A model generated the notes under the pieces. It searched no databases. It saw only the letters and a list, made by a program, of their open reading frames with translations, and was not told the DNA's origin. The position numbers and the translations under genes were made by a program. From Gaeumannomyces sp. JS-464 (taxonomy: Eukaryota; Ascomycota; Sordariomycetes; Magnaporthales; Magnaporthaceae): a stretch of DNA of 64,000 nt. Below, piece by piece: positions 46,181 through 58,260 of the stretch. Location: contig NGZR01000006.1 in assembly GCA_002197995.1 (NCBI GenBank), positions 2,779,001 through 2,843,000 on the forward strand, read 5' to 3'. Position 1 is the stretch's first letter. Every line of letters begins with the position of its first letter.

Positions 46181-49100
46181 ATTTAAAGCTTAACCCTAAT
46201 TCCCTATTGCCTGGGAAGGCATTTAAAATATCCCTTACCGACCAAAACCTAAAAAAAACTAAACGCGTTTACCCGACGCAGCACTAGTTTAAACCGGACC
46301 CGGAAAGGACCCGCATTTGCAAGATAAGGAACAGAAAAAAGGCGTTACCACACGCACAGTAAAAATAGCGCTCACTCCGAAAAAGCGCGCGACGAATAAA
46401 AAAACGGCTCGTAAAGCGGTGCAGTTTAACCTTAAAAAATTTGGAACGTTAACCCGGAACGCTTTAGGCGGCGATCGCCGTAGCTTTATTTTTACCGGCC
46501 GGAGTTATTCCTACATTAATATAAGGGCCGCCCGCATCGAAACCTTTAAAAAGGGCTTTTAAAACGATGTAAACGACGCTAAAAATATAACGTAAAAAGG
46601 TAATAAGGCTTACATCGCGGCAAAAGTGAACCAAATTTGCTACGTAATAACTTTTAACGATTACGATTAAAAAATTAAGGATTAAATCGAAAGGTCGGCA
46701 ATTTATTTTACGAAAGGTGGCAAAAAGTCCCCTGCTTTCCACTTTTAAATGCTTTCCAAAGCCGGATAGCAAATTACACCGGACTTAAACGGCGTTTGCG
46801 ATTTTAGCATTTTCGCCATTTTTTTTAAAACATACCTAATAGCTATTTTTAACGAGGTTAAACTGCGAAACCTTTTACTAATCGCTATTTAGGCTTAGCT
46901 CCGTTCGTTGCATTCCAAATGCGAGGGAATAAATAAAAATGTGGAAGCATTTTAATGGTAAACTTAAAAGTTAAGCGAAATTTCGAAGCAAACGACGGAA
47001 ACCACTAGCTCGAACGTTATCCAGCAGCTACTTAATTAAACTAAACAAAATTTTAATACCATTGCCGGCTTTTAAACAGCGGTTGCGAACCTCGGCATTT
47101 AAAACAAGCAGTTTAAAAAGCAAATTAAAAAAGCCCTCGTTTTAAACGCGGCTTTCGAAATTAACTTCCAACCTAATACAAAAAGCGGAACCCCGGAAAC
47201 AGTTATATCCTATGTTTTTACAGTTTTAACAGGTTTTAAACCTCGCATAAAAAACCCCCTAATATATTATGCTAAAGTAAATAAAATGATATTAAATTTA
47301 AAATTTAACATTAATGTATTAAAAAAAAATGGCGGTGGACGCTTATATGTTTTAAACCGACGATAAAAAGTTTTTTACGTTAAATTTTAATTGGAAAGCA
47401 CGGCCGTTAAAGTTTTACAGCCGTATTTCCGGGCCAACCATTTTAACTGCATTAATAATTACCTTCGCTTAATAACGCACTTTTAACAAAAGCATTACGA
47501 CCCGGACACGGAAAAGCGCGCTTACGCGGAATGGAAAAAACTCGTTATAAAGCTAAGCGAAAATTTTAACGTTTTTAAGCGTAACTTTGTTCGCTTTGCC
47601 GGAAAATGCCGGGTAATTAAAGGAAATTGGAAAAAAAAGTTTTACAAGCGACTTTTTTCCGGCATAAAAACTTAAATAATTATAGTTTACCTTAATAACA
47701 TTATCGATTTCGACAAATTTTCGCGCACCGTTTAAAAAATGGCCTTCCGGTGGAAGTAAAACCAATAAAATCGAGTTAAAAAATTTAAAACCGGTACGGA
47801 TACCGGTACGAAAAAAAGCGGTAACGGCCGCCCGCGATTCCCGGCGACCGGCTTGTTAAGTAAGCCATTTACGACTTCGTTTTTAACCCGATTTTCCCTC
47901 GAAAAAATAAGGAAGTTTATTTAAAAAGGTCGTTATTTTACTTGCAAAAAGCTAAAACACATTTTTAAAACTTATCCTTTTAAAGTTATTATATAGGACC
48001 GAAAAGCGCGCTTTAACAAAATCGTTAGCAAATGTTAACGGTATTAATCGAACTATAAAACGCTCGAAACCGGAAAAACCGAGGGCGGTTCGAAAAACGC
48101 TTAACTTTAAGGCAATTAAATTCCATTTTAAAAACATGTATATCGGCATTTGGCTTAAACGGGAAAATACCATTTAACCTTTTTTCCAAATACTTAAGTA
48201 ATAACTTAATAACGATAAACTATTTAATTTTACAAAATGAATTTTCCTTTTTTACCATTGCGCTAATTAATATTAAAACGAACGGCTACATTTTCGTTAA
48301 CTTGCGATTTGCGAAAAAAAATGCGGAGGAATTTTAAAAGCCGTATAATCGTTAATTTCGAACCTTAAACCGTGGGAGGATATTAAAGCGAGGGAATTTA
48401 ATTAATAAACGTGGCGTTATTTTCCTATTTACGGATTTAAAACCGGAGCATCCCCGAACAACTTATACTAATCCTCGATATAAAGCAAAATGTTATTATC
48501 GGCCGCAAATTTTTGGATTACCACGATACCGTAATAAATTGCCGTTATCGAATGCTGCTTTTTCCAAACCATATGCTTTTAACGCCCGCCCCCGCCGACA
48601 TTTATATGAACAAATCCGGAAAGCTGCTTTCGAACCCGGTTTGGGATAAGGAAGTGCTTAAACGAAACCGCCGCATAAAAATCGAGGATAAACGCCGTGC
48701 GGCAAACTGCTATAGCGATTAGCACTAAACCGCTATGGAAAAAAGGATTAGCGAGCTGGTAATTAAACGGCTTAAAAAGCCCGCAACGAAAAAGCCGGAG
48801 CAGTTTAAACGTATACAGTTTATTTTACTAAGGAAAAACCTTAAAAAGTTATCCGGATGGGAAAAAGGCATTATTAAAATGCAAAAGGCATTTACGAACG
48901 ACACCTTAACCGAGCTTCCGAAACGTAAGCCCGTTTTTTTTATAAAGCCCAAAACTAAAAAAAAGCGCTTCGAATAAAACGGTTAAAGCTATTACATTAT
49001 AGTAAAGGATATTATAAAATGGTATAAAAAAAGGATCGATATCGTTTGTTTATAGGCCGTAAGCTTTTATAAAATAGCGTTTTTAAAGGAAATTAAGGTT

Positions 49101-49479
49101 TTTATTACGATTTTCCACGAAATTAACCGTTTTATTTAAAATAAAAAGGAAATAAAACATAAGCTAAAAGACTTTTTGCCATATAACGAGGAGAAGTTTA
49201 AATAAAAAGCTTAAAACGCGGTGTTTGCAAAATACCACAACCTATTCCGCAATTTTAGCAAAGCGGATTTTAACGAGCTGCCCCCGAAAAAGCCGGGGGT
49301 TAACCACTTTATTAATTTAAAAAGCGACTTTTAAACGCTAAAATCCAGCCCACTATATAAAATAACGCTGGAAAAATTAAAAGCGTGCCGATAATACCTT
49401 CGAAAAAACCTTTATAAGGGGTTTTTAAAACTAAGCACCGTTTTATAAGCAGCGCTTATCCTATTCGCGAAAAAAGCTA

Positions 49480-50030
49480 ACGGGGGATTTCGATTATGCG
49501 TAAATTACCGGAAACTTAACGTATTAATTAAAAAAAACGTTCATTTACTACTTTTAATCGAAAAAACGCTAGTTAAAATCGGGTAAGTACGAATTTTTAC
49601 CAAAATCGATATCCGTTAAACTTTTTACCGCATTCGCATAGCAAAGGGTATAAAAAACCTAACAACTTTCCGGACAAAATACGGGACGTTTTAATATAAG
49701 GTTTTCCCGTTCGGCCTTATAAATAAACCTACCACTTTTTAAAAATTTATTAATTTAATATTAATAAAATACTTAAACGATTTTTATTCGGCTTACATTA
49801 ACGATATTTTAATTTGGTCCGATAACTTTAACAAGCACCGGACTTACGTAAAAAAGGTATTTAAAAAGCTTTAAAAGGCCGGCTTTTAAACGGACATTAA
49901 AAAATGCGAATTTTATATAACCCGCACGAAATTCCTTAAGTTTATTATCGGAATTAAAAGCATTAAAATCGACCCCGATAAGGTTACCGCTATTTGCGAT
50001 TGGAAAAAGCCGATTACCGTTAAAAAAATT
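49480..50030 (+). pseudogene. Reverse transcriptase relic of gypsy element 2
   Basis: Reads 'GGFRLCVNYRKLNVLIKKNVHL' (first Asp now Asn), 'KIDIR.TFYRIRIAKG', 'TFRTKYGTF', then the catalytic box 'YINDILIWSDN' (YxDD with the first Asp as Asn) and 'RTKFLKFIIGIKSIKIDPDKVTAICDW', the typical end of gypsy RT. RNase H-like sequence follows to about 50500. Confidence 0.88.
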
Positions 50031-50849
50031 TAATTTTTTTTTAATTTTTGCAACTTTTACAAAAAGTTCGTACCGGAATATAGCAAATTAATTAAATCGT
50101 TAATAGGCTTAATTAAAAAAAACGTCCCGTTTTTATGGAAAAACTTTTAATAGGAAGCGTTTGACGATTTAAAACGACGATTACTATTAGCCCTCATATT
50201 GCGCCATTTTAAGCAGGATTTGGAAATTCGGGTCGAAATAAACGCGTTTAACGGAATAGTAACCGGCGTATTAAGCTAGCTGTTTAAAAACGGGAATTAA
50301 CACCTAATTGCCTTTTTTTCGGAAACTATAGCGCCGGCGAAATACAATTACAAGGCATATAATAAGGAACTTTTAACCGTAATTCGGGCTTTAAAAGTAT
50401 AACGTTCCGAATTAATGGAATTATTAAAACCCTTCCTCGTTATTACCGATTATAAAACGCTCGAATATTTTTTAACCAAAAAATTGCTTAACATAAAGCA
50501 AGCAAATTAAGCGGACTTTATAACCTAGTACTATTTCGAAATCACGTACCGGCCGGGATTTAAAAACGCCGCTACAAACGCCCTAATAAAAAAACGGAGG
50601 AACTGGCGACGTAAAAGGAAAAGCGGGACGCCGAACGCATTATAAAAGTTTTCCGCTATCGCGAAACCGGAGTGAACGAGATTTTCGTACTGGATTTAAA
50701 AAAGGCCTTCCCGATAAATAAGCCGAGCATTGCAAGCAGCACGGTTAAAAGGATAATGCTCGCGGACAAAGTGTTAAAAGCAAACTTAACAGCCATTTCG
50801 CTTTCCCCGGATAAGTAAAAAGCTGCTAACGGGAAGTTTAAATAAACGA

Positions 50850-51560
50850 CCACTACCGAAGGATACCTTTTCCGTTACGGTAAACTGGTAGTGCCGAAGG
50901 AAAAAAATCCGACCCTGGTTATTAAAATAATACGGGAAGTTTATAATAACCTGGCTACGGAACACCTCGGCCGGAATAAAACGAAACGGTTAGTTATTAC
51001 CTAATACTAATGGCCGGGCATAACCGCGAACGTCGATCGCTATATTAACAATTGCCTTTACCGATTATTAAAACGACCAAAAAATAAAACATTAAAGTTG
51101 CTATACCCGATTTTAATTTTTTACTAATAAAGGTAACATTTAATTATTAATTTTAAAACGATGCCCTTTTCCCGTAAAAGCCACGATAATGCTTTCGTAA
51201 TTATGGATGCGTTTTTTAAAAAATCCTAAACCGTCCTATGCAAAAAAACGACTACGGTTAAAAACGCAGCCATAATGTTTTACGAGGGACTATAGCGGAT
51301 TTAAGGACTTTTAGCCACCGTGGGATTAAACCGAGGCCTTTAATTCGTATCGGCTTTTACCGATAAGCTGGCGGCCGTTTTGGGCATAAATTGGAAACTT
51401 TCCAGTTTAGGACATTTACAATCGGCCGGTTAAGCGAAAATTATAAACGTTTACTTAAATTAGCGATTACGAATGTTCGTTAATTATTTCCAAAACGATT
51501 AGGACGAGGCGATCCCGGCTTTAAACTGGATGCAAACCTCGCTTTTTTATAAGGCGCTAA
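50850..51560 (+). pseudogene. Integrase relic of gypsy element 2
   Basis: Zinc-binding (H2C2) region: 'EHLGRNKTKRLVIT ... WPGITANVDRYINNC'. The catalytic core is recognisable further on ('SHDNAFVIMDAF', 'FVSAFTDKLAAVLGI', 'LNWMQTSLFYKALNGISLYEVIIG'). Several stops at Gln/Trp positions. Confidence 0.8.
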
Positions 51561-52054
51561 ATGGCATATCCCTATACGAGGTGATAATTGGCTCCCTTTT
51601 ACTATACCATTTCGATTAAAAGCGTCGCACGAAAAAGTTCGGTGGTATGGCGGCCGCGGAACGAATTACCCGCGCAAAAGCTTAGGCGTTTATAAATCGA
51701 TTGCAAAAGTACGCCGAAACGGCCAAAAACACCTTGCAAAAAAGCCAAAACCGCATAACGCAATAAGCTAATAAGCACCGAAAAAAGCCGGATTTCGGTG
51801 TTAGCGACCAAATGTTCATCCTCCGTAAAATTAGCCTTACGGATCGCCCTGCCGACAAGTTAAACTTCCTTATAATAAAAAACATTTTTTAATTAAGGCT
51901 AAAAAAAGGTATTTTTATAAGCTCGAAATGCTAAAAGGCTGGAAAAAATCGACGGTATACCATGTAAACCGCTTGCGCAAATACAGTAATAACCCGATAA
52001 AAGGGTAAAAGCCATTAAAACCGGCAGCCGAATACGTAAACGAAAAGGGAAAAA

Positions 52055-52210
52055 AGGAATAGGTGGTAAACCATGTAAAGTCGTTACGGGTTTACTACGG
52101 CAAACTATAATACCAAGTCGAGTGGAAAGGATAAAACCCCGACCCGGCTTAATACCCGGCCGAAAACTTTAAAAAAGCGCTTAAGGTCCTAAGGAAGTAT
52201 TACGAGGCTT
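52055..52210 (+). pseudogene. Chromodomain relic of gypsy element 2
   Basis: One frame reads 'VVNHVKSLRVYYGKL', stop, 'YQVEWKG', stop, 'NPDPA', stop, 'YPAENFKKALKVLRKYYEAYL', the full chromodomain fold pattern with Gln/Trp positions turned into stops. Confidence 0.85.
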
Positions 52211-52415
52211 ACCTTTAACAGCCAGGCCTCCCGGCGCGGTTGGAGCAGTGGGAAGCAGCATATAAGGCCGGGACGGAAAACCCGGCCCACAAAGACGATA
52301 ACCGACCGGCGGAGGGCCAGGAAGCCCCAAAGCACGCCTTCCGGCAACGCCGAAGCAAAAAACCATAATGCAGGAACTAATGTATTGCCGACGCTTTTAT
52401 TGGGGGAGGGGGTAA

Positions 52416-52637
52416 TGTTATGGCGTGGCGGGCCCTCGCGGGCTTCCACCCCATTAAGGCCAAGGCACGGGGGTTACGTGGTGGCCATTAGCCCGTGCAC
52501 CAATTGGCCGCACGGAAAACCCTGCCAATTAATCCCAGTGCTCCGCACCACTTTTTCTTTCCTGTTCCTTAGCTTTAAATAGCTTTAAGTTTAGGGTATA
52601 TTGCAGCCAGCCTTTTTTCCCAACGGCAATCGTAACA
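52416..52637 (+). repeat. 3' LTR of gypsy element 2
   Basis: Same length and sequence as 45959-46180 apart from about ten mostly C/T or A/G differences. Followed by CAATA. A GGGGGAGGGGG purine tract just before it (52401-52412) fits a polypurine tract. Confidence 0.93.
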
Positions 52638-53072
52638 CAATACATTTCTTTTTTGGCCACCTTTTGCAGCCACCCTACCAGCCGTAATAGCCTGGCACGT
52701 GTAAAAGGCCGGGTGCGAAAGGTTTAATGCGTGCAAATAGGAGCAAATAATAATAATTTTTTTCCTTTTTTTTTTTGCGACCTTTTAAAGGAGAAATTCG
52801 CTTGCAAATCGTTACCAAAGGTTGAAAATAAAAATTTTCTTATAAAGGTACATTTTTTATTGCAAAGCCCTTTATAACGATCCTCGCTTATCCAAAAAAC
52901 CGGCTAAGGGGTTAAAAAACCAAAAAACCAGTAGTGTCGAACAGCCCTTAACTTTGGTGGGATGGGAAATTAATTTGCTTTTAGCGAGTTTAAACCCAAG
53001 TAGTTAATTCTTTACCGGGTTTTTTTTTGCCCCTTATTTATACGAGAATTTTTAAAATTCTACTTTAAATTT

Positions 53073-53219
53073 TATAAGGAGTTAGCCCGTGCGCCGGCGC
53101 CCTACTTCACTTATAAAAGCGTTACCCACTAAATAGTTACCTTTTACGAGGACCACGGACAATACAAAGCTATTTCCCTCTTTTAATAGCGGCCTTGCGG
53201 CCGCTTTACACCTCCAACA
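53073..53219 (+). repeat. 5' LTR of the gag-only element
   Basis: 147 bp, TATAAGGAGTTAGCCC to CCTCCAACA; the initial TG is TA here. It differs from the 3' LTR almost only by C-to-T and G-to-A changes, so it is the more RIP-altered copy. Confidence 0.9.
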
Positions 53220-53264
53220 GGTTATAAGCCTTTAATTCCCATAAAAATAAAACTACCTGCAATC

Positions 53265-53490
53265 CTTTTTGGCCGGTGGCCGCGTTAATTCTCGTTGTTT
53301 TAGCCGGTGGCCGCAATTACGTTTTAAAGGCCGGTGGCCGCACATTAACGTTTTCCGGTGGAAAACGTTTCCCGGTAGGAAATATCGCCCGGTGGGCATA
53401 ACGTTTTAAAGGCCGGTGGCCGCACAATAACGTCTTCCGGTGGAAAACGTTTCCCGGTGGGAGATATCGCCCGGTGGGCATCACGTACTA
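53265..53490 (+). repeat. CCGGTGG repeat array in the leader
   Basis: The heptamer CCGGTGG occurs about ten times. A larger unit of 82 bp (starting ACGTTTTAAAGGCCGGTGG at 53319 and again at 53401) is repeated about twice. Several copies form GGCCGGTGGCCG-type near-palindromes. It sits between the 5' LTR and gag. Confidence 0.8.
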
Positions 53491-53649
53491 TTCACTTTAC
53501 TGTTAACCGGTGGGCGATAACGGGCCGCTGCCTTACTTCCCTACTACTTTTTCCTATGGGTCGCTACCTTATTACCTTTATTAATTTTTGCATAATAGCA
53601 ATAATAACGACGACGACGGCAGTCGCCTACTGCTTACCACCGCCCGAAA

Positions 53650-54545
53650 TGTCCTTTACTTATAAAAAGGCAACTGTTAAAATACCTGCCTTACAGGGGC
53701 CCTCCAATTTGGAGGCGTAAAAGCGCGCCGTTAAAGTGCATTTAATCGGAGCGGCGCCGACGATTACATTGGCGACAACCCGCCTTTTTAACCCGACGAT
53801 CCGGCCGCCTTTAAAGCTTAAAAGGCTAAAAGGGTTCTCGCCTGGTACTTTATCAAGCAGTTAATTACGGAGGTTACTAACGAGCTTAAGCGATAAGGCT
53901 GGAGCTTTAAAGCCGACGATTCCGCCCGCGACCTTAGGGCTTTTTAGCTCGCCGTCACCACCAAATTAGCTAAAGTACCGACGCTTAACTCGATGGCTTA
54001 ATGGAGGAGTTTGTTAGCTTCGAGGTATCCAAATATAACGACGTTAAAAAATACGCCAACCGTTAGCTCGAGCTTAAAAATAAATGGAGGAAGCCGGCGT
54101 TGTGATTCCGAACCGTTTTTTCGTTAGTTACTTTATTAAGGGTTTCCGAAAGCATTATCCAATCGCCGTTACCGTCGCCTTAAGCGCCCATCCAGTGCCC
54201 GCCGGCCACCCCGATCCAAATTATCCAAGCCGTTATCGAAAACGTGATTACTTTCGAGCCGACCGACCTTTCCCTAGCCAATACCAACGCGCCCACCGCT
54301 TGCACTAAAAGGAACTGTTTAATGGTTTCTCGCCTACCTTACCACGACCGGTGCGGCAAGCACCATACAAAAGGCGACGACGGGTGCTAGCTACTGCACT
54401 TAAGCTGGAGGAGGAATATTACAAGCAAAAGCAGCAGGGCGCTGCACAAGTTACAGGAATAGGAAGGGCTAAAAGAGCTAACCCCCGGGCCGTTAATTAT
54501 ACTGCTGCAGTGCCTGTTAACCGCGGCAGCGCTGGACAGTATGCC
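53650..54545 (+). pseudogene. Copia-type Gag relic with CCHC-like knuckle
   Basis: Starts around 'MSFTYKKATVKIPALQGPSNLEAWKR'-like sequence near 53650 (the Trp codon is mutated to a stop), followed by 'AVKVHLIGA', 'KRVLAWYFIKQLI', 'NDVKKYANR', and 'GVVIPNRFFVSYFIKGFRKHYPIAVTV' (54098 onward), the helical pattern of UBN2/copia Gag. Near 54335-54420 'CGKHHTKGDDGC' resembles a zinc knuckle, then 'LEEEYYKQKQQ'. Several frame changes and stops. Confidence 0.7.
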
Positions 54546-54643
54546 ATGTAATCGAAAAACCCACCACGGATATTAGGCTGTGGGCAAAAGTTGCCGACTA
54601 AAAATAGCTTTACTTTTGTGACGCTTTCGTGGTTGTAGGGGGG

Positions 54644-54790
54644 TGTAAGGAGTTGGCCCGTGCGCCGGCGCCTTACTTCACCCATAAAAGCGTCACCCAC
54701 TAGATAGTCACCTTTTACGAGGACTACGGACAATACAGAGCTGTTTCCCTCTTTTGATGGCGGCCTTGCGGCCGCCCTGCACCTCCAACA
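54644..54790 (+). repeat. 3' LTR of the gag-only element
   Basis: 147 bp, TGTAAGGAGTTGGCCC to CCTCCAACA, flanked on the right by AATTT. Confidence 0.9.
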
Positions 54791-54795
54791 AATTT

Positions 54796-55404
54796 CCAAA
54801 TCTCGCGTTTATCCGCGTCGGTTGGATGGATGAGAGCAACAAACGACGGAAATTGCCGGGGAATATCACGCTCGTTTGAACCTTGGCCCGGCCGGAGGGC
54901 GCACAGTCCGCGATGCGCTTGGCGGTAGCCCTTTCGGCCGTAGCCATGCTCGGCCCCTATCATATCGTTTTAACACAAAACAGCGTGATGGAAGCATTAC
55001 CGCTTCTCCCGCTCTGCGCGGTACATGCAGCATCCAACGATCCTGGGTGCGGCGCCAAGCGCCCCGTCGCAAGTGAGACTGACAGCCGTTACCATCGTTG
55101 CACGCACGGAGCGCCAACAAACAGCAATCATGCGCCATCCCTGCGGTACGGGCATCCCCGTGTTCTTTGACAGACAGACAATACGCCTACACAGACAAGG
55201 GGCTGGCAAAGGCGTTTGAGGCCTGCGTCACTGGCGCTTGCAAGCCCTACCAAGCCATCGGTGAATATCGCGCATTCCCCCCCTCTCGCACGTCGATGAG
55301 ACGAAACTGACAAGGCCCGTCCTACCAAGAAACCCAAAGGACGTTCAACGAGCTCTGCGACGTGCCGGTCCGCGACAAGCGCAAACAGCTCGCCGTCGGC
55401 ACCT
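54796..55404. other. Stranded host-like GC-rich fragment
   Basis: GC-rich, not RIP-altered, between the gag-only element and Harbinger copy 2. Short open stretches exist on both strands (for example plus 55098-55310) but none has a recognisable domain. Probably remaining host DNA; origin unknown. Confidence 0.45.
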
Positions 55405-55405
55405 G

Positions 55406-57707
55406 GGGGGCTGTTTGACACTAAAGGTTTTTTGGTTTTTTAACCCCCTAGTCGGTTTTTTGACCTTATTTAAGCTTAATTCTCGACGTGGAGACAACGC
55501 CCGGGAGAGCCCTGTGGCCGCTCATGTATATTTTGGCCTGATTTTCGGTAGGTTCCCATCCAGGGCAGACAGGGAACGTTTATTTATAAAAAGCAATAGG
55601 CATAAAAGCTTAAAATAAAAGCTATTCCCAAAAATAAAACGACCCGTGCAACGGCGTGATCCAAGGTTAAAGCAGCCCTAAATAGCCTCACTTTTTAGCG
55701 GATCCAAAAGGTCCTTAAAGCCGGCGGTAAGCTCGTTTAAAAGCCTAAAAGCCAGAGATTTTCGTAATATATAAGGGGAAGCCTTTGGCAGTTCGGATTT
55801 AAGTATAAAATAAGCATTACAAAGGCTAATTTACCTACCAACCCTATTTCCGGTACCATGCCTCGTTAATTATCCCTCCGTTTCCGGCGCCGGCGCCAGG
55901 AAGACGAAAATCGCGCCCTATCTTTGCCCCCCTCGTTTCCCGTAACCTTTGCCGGGGAAGAGGAGGGTTTTCCGGCCACCCAAATCACGTTGGGAACCCG
56001 GCAACCTCGTCGGAGGGCCAGGAAGTCGGCGATCTTAACGACTCCTACGACCCTTTTAACGCCCCGGAATCGCCCCTTCCCCCCTCCTTTACACCCTCCA
56101 CGGTCCCTTCCTTTATTGCAGCCTCGCAAACGACCCAAGGCACTTCCGTAGGGGATTCCTAGGCCTCCTAAAAGGGCGGCAAACGATCCGATTAAACCGC
56201 CGATCAGCTTTTAGCCTTTTTCGAAACCCTCGCGGAGGCCGGCAGGGGGAAATAAATTTGGCGATTTTTAGCTGGCTTAACAAGTGCCTTAAAAAGGCTG
56301 CAAAGGCTTTGGCGGATTAATAGCCCTATATCCGGTGGTTAAAAAGGGTTAAAAACAAGTACAATAGCCTTAAAGCGCAGTATAAAAACTAGCTGGACTT
56401 TGGGAAACGGTTAGGGGTTACCGTTAACCCGGTTACGAGGCTATATTTCGCCAGCGATTAAGCCTAGGAGGCGTTCCTTTCGATCCGGCCTGCCGCCCGT
56501 TGGATGCGCAAAAGGCCTTTTTTCCGCCCGGACCTTTACGAGGCCGCCTTTGCCGGCAATTAGGCGACAGGGGAACAGATCGCCACGGCCGCCCAACGCT
56601 TACAAGGCGTCCGGCAAGCCAGGGAAGGCCGCGGAAAACGGCCCTCTGGTAAGGCCGGGCACCTTACGATAGCGGAGGCCCAATTGCACGTCGGAGATCG
56701 CCTTTTGGAAGCTGCACAAACGCTGGCCCGAGCCGGATTAAAGCTTAACTGGGATTTAACCCCTTCGAGTGCGAGGTTTTCCTTAGCCGGCCGGGCGCCC
56801 TGTAGGCGTTAGCTAAGGCACGAACCTTAGATACAAGCCGCAAAAAAGCTGCGGAAGTACCCGTGGGACGCTTTATCGAGCTGGATTAAACGGCAGTTAA
56901 TCCGGACTTTTAAGCAAGACGAAAAAATGGTTTACTAATGGTTAAGCGACCCGGAAAATAGGGAAATGATAGTAAATCTGGTGTAAAACGACGAGCTAAA
57001 CTCGTAAATATAATCGAGGCGGTTCGAATAAGGGTATTTTCGTAATCGGGCGGCCTATTTTAGTGAAATTATAAAAGAGTGTTATTATCAGTCTTTTTTT
57101 TGGATATCGTTAGGGTCGAAGGTCCGGATACCACGGAAATCACCATTGGGCAGGTTATTATAACACCACCATTCGCTTTTAAATAAATGAAATTAACGTT
57201 AATCGGGCCGCAAGTTACGGCATTTAATTGGCCTAAAGGGCGATTAAAATGCACCAAGTCCCGACGAGAACAAACGCCGGAATCATCGCAAAAAAACTAC
57301 CGCAAATTGGCCGGCAAAGCTCGAAAAGTGCCGCCTTTGGAGTGCGATACCCACCTAAACCAAAAAACCCATAGCATAAAAGATCGCTACCGCATTTGTT
57401 ACCCAAATGGGCAACGCTTACGCACGCTTAATACGATCTTTTAATTTAATCGCCGGCCGCCACCTTAATTTTTATTTATTCCTTTCGAAAAAAGCACCAT
57501 TCGATTCGTTTTAACGAAGGCAATCGAACGCTATTTTTGGTAAATGGAACTAATCATTTTTCGCTGCGCTAAACCTGTTAATTTTAATATAAAAACAACT
57601 GCCACGTTATCGTTTTCGGCTAACCTCCTTTTTAAACCAATAGCCTAATTAATAAGCCGTAACCTCCGCCGGATTTCCCTCGCCGAAGCGAATCGAATGC
57701 AGGTTAC
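55406..57707 (+). mobile_element. PIF/Harbinger transposon copy 2, truncated by gypsy element 3
   Basis: The left end (GGGGCTGTTTGACACTAAAGG) and the next 2.3 kb follow the same order as 40063-42400: TATATAAGGGGA promoter-like box (about 55770), ATG and basic Pro-rich start of the Myb-like gene (55858), and the shared block at 57187-57440 matching 41890-42140. It stops at 57707, where an LTR begins; the nuclease half should lie right of the window. Confidence 0.85.
55858..56960 (+). pseudogene. Harbinger Myb-like gene, copy 2
   Basis: Colinear with the relic at 40541-41620 and similarly broken. The ATG and early basic residues (with a stop at codon 4, as in copy 1) are preserved. Less AT-mutated than copy 1 in places. 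Confidence 0.6.
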
Positions 57708-58153
57708 TGTTACAAACAAGCTTTTGCTTTTAAAGTAGGACACCTAAAAAAGGTGCTAAAACAGTACTAGTTAGGGGGTTTTAAAAGGACTGGGTAACTT
57801 GGCGACAGTAGTTTAATTGCTTGCCCAAGGGGGTGCCTTAAAGCTAACTTAAGTTAACTAATAACGAAGCCTTAATCCAAACTATTTAAAATGGTAGGAA
57901 ACCTCCCCTTTTTATACTCGTAGTTTTTATGTGGCAATCGTCCCTAATTTGTAATCTTTGGCAAATTACAAATCACTTTCCTTGCGATTTGTAATTTTTG
58001 GCAGATTACAAATCACTTCCGGCTTAGGTAACCTGGTTACGTAATAGGGGGAGGAAGGCTCCGGGCGTGGTCGTGCCCCGCTCGGGGTCCGCAGTGTTTT
58101 AAGCCACCGTTCCTCCCTTTCCCCGCTTTTTGTCCCTGTGTTTAGTCGTAACA
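57708..58153 (-). repeat. 3' LTR of gypsy element 3
   Basis: 446 bp, plus-strand ends TGTTACAAACAAG and TTTAGTCGTAACA (TG...CA). The second copy lies outside the window, so the limits rest on the TG/CA ends, the adjoining polypurine tract and the break in Harbinger homology at 57707. Confidence 0.8.
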
Positions 58154-58172
58154 TTAGGTTTCCCTTTTTAAG
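58154..58172 (-). promoter_or_regulatory. Polypurine tract of gypsy element 3
   Basis: Read on the minus strand, AAAAAGGGAAACC ends a few bases before the LTR, where plus-strand DNA synthesis is primed. This supports minus-strand orientation of the element. Confidence 0.65.
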
Positions 58173-58260
58173 CCAAATCCTTTTAGCTATAACTGCTGCC
58201 CTTCCTTTTTATTAATGGTAAGTACTTTTTTTCCTTACCTTTTCCCATCCCTTTTTCCGG

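Larger units (their letters stand above)
45959..52637 (+). mobile_element. Ty3/gypsy chromovirus LTR retrotransposon no. 2, RIP-degraded
   Basis: 222-bp LTRs at both ends and a perfect 5-bp target duplication CAATA (45954-45958 and 52638-52642). Plus-strand relics: RT (49480-50030), integrase (50850-51500) and chromodomain (52055-52210) directly before the 3' LTR. The gag part (46.3-48.5 kb) is too mutated to delimit. The two LTRs are the same length and about 95 percent alike by eye, while the interior is heavily AT-mutated. Confidence 0.93.
45481..52947. mobile_element. Short non-autonomous Harbinger-like element, interrupted by gypsy element 2
   Basis: Left end AGGGGCTGTTCGACACTA and right end (reverse complement) GGGCTGTTCGACACTA are inverted repeats flanked by TTA (45478-45480 and 52948-52950). 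Without the inserted LTR element the unit is about 783 bp and has no transposase, so it is a MITE-like relative that depended on Harbinger enzymes. It shares its terminal motif with 40063, 55406 and the fold-back at 10846. Confidence 0.85.
53073..54790 (+). mobile_element. Short gag-only LTR element (non-autonomous, copia-like gag)
   Basis: 1718 bp with 147-bp LTRs (53073-53219 and 54644-54790) and a perfect target duplication AATTT (53068-53072 and 54791-54795). The 1.42-kb interior contains a CCGGTGG-repeat leader, a copia-type gag relic and a GTAGGGGGG polypurine tract before the 3' LTR, but no protease, reverse transcriptase or integrase. Size and content fit a TRIM/LARD-like element mobilised in trans. 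Confidence 0.87.
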
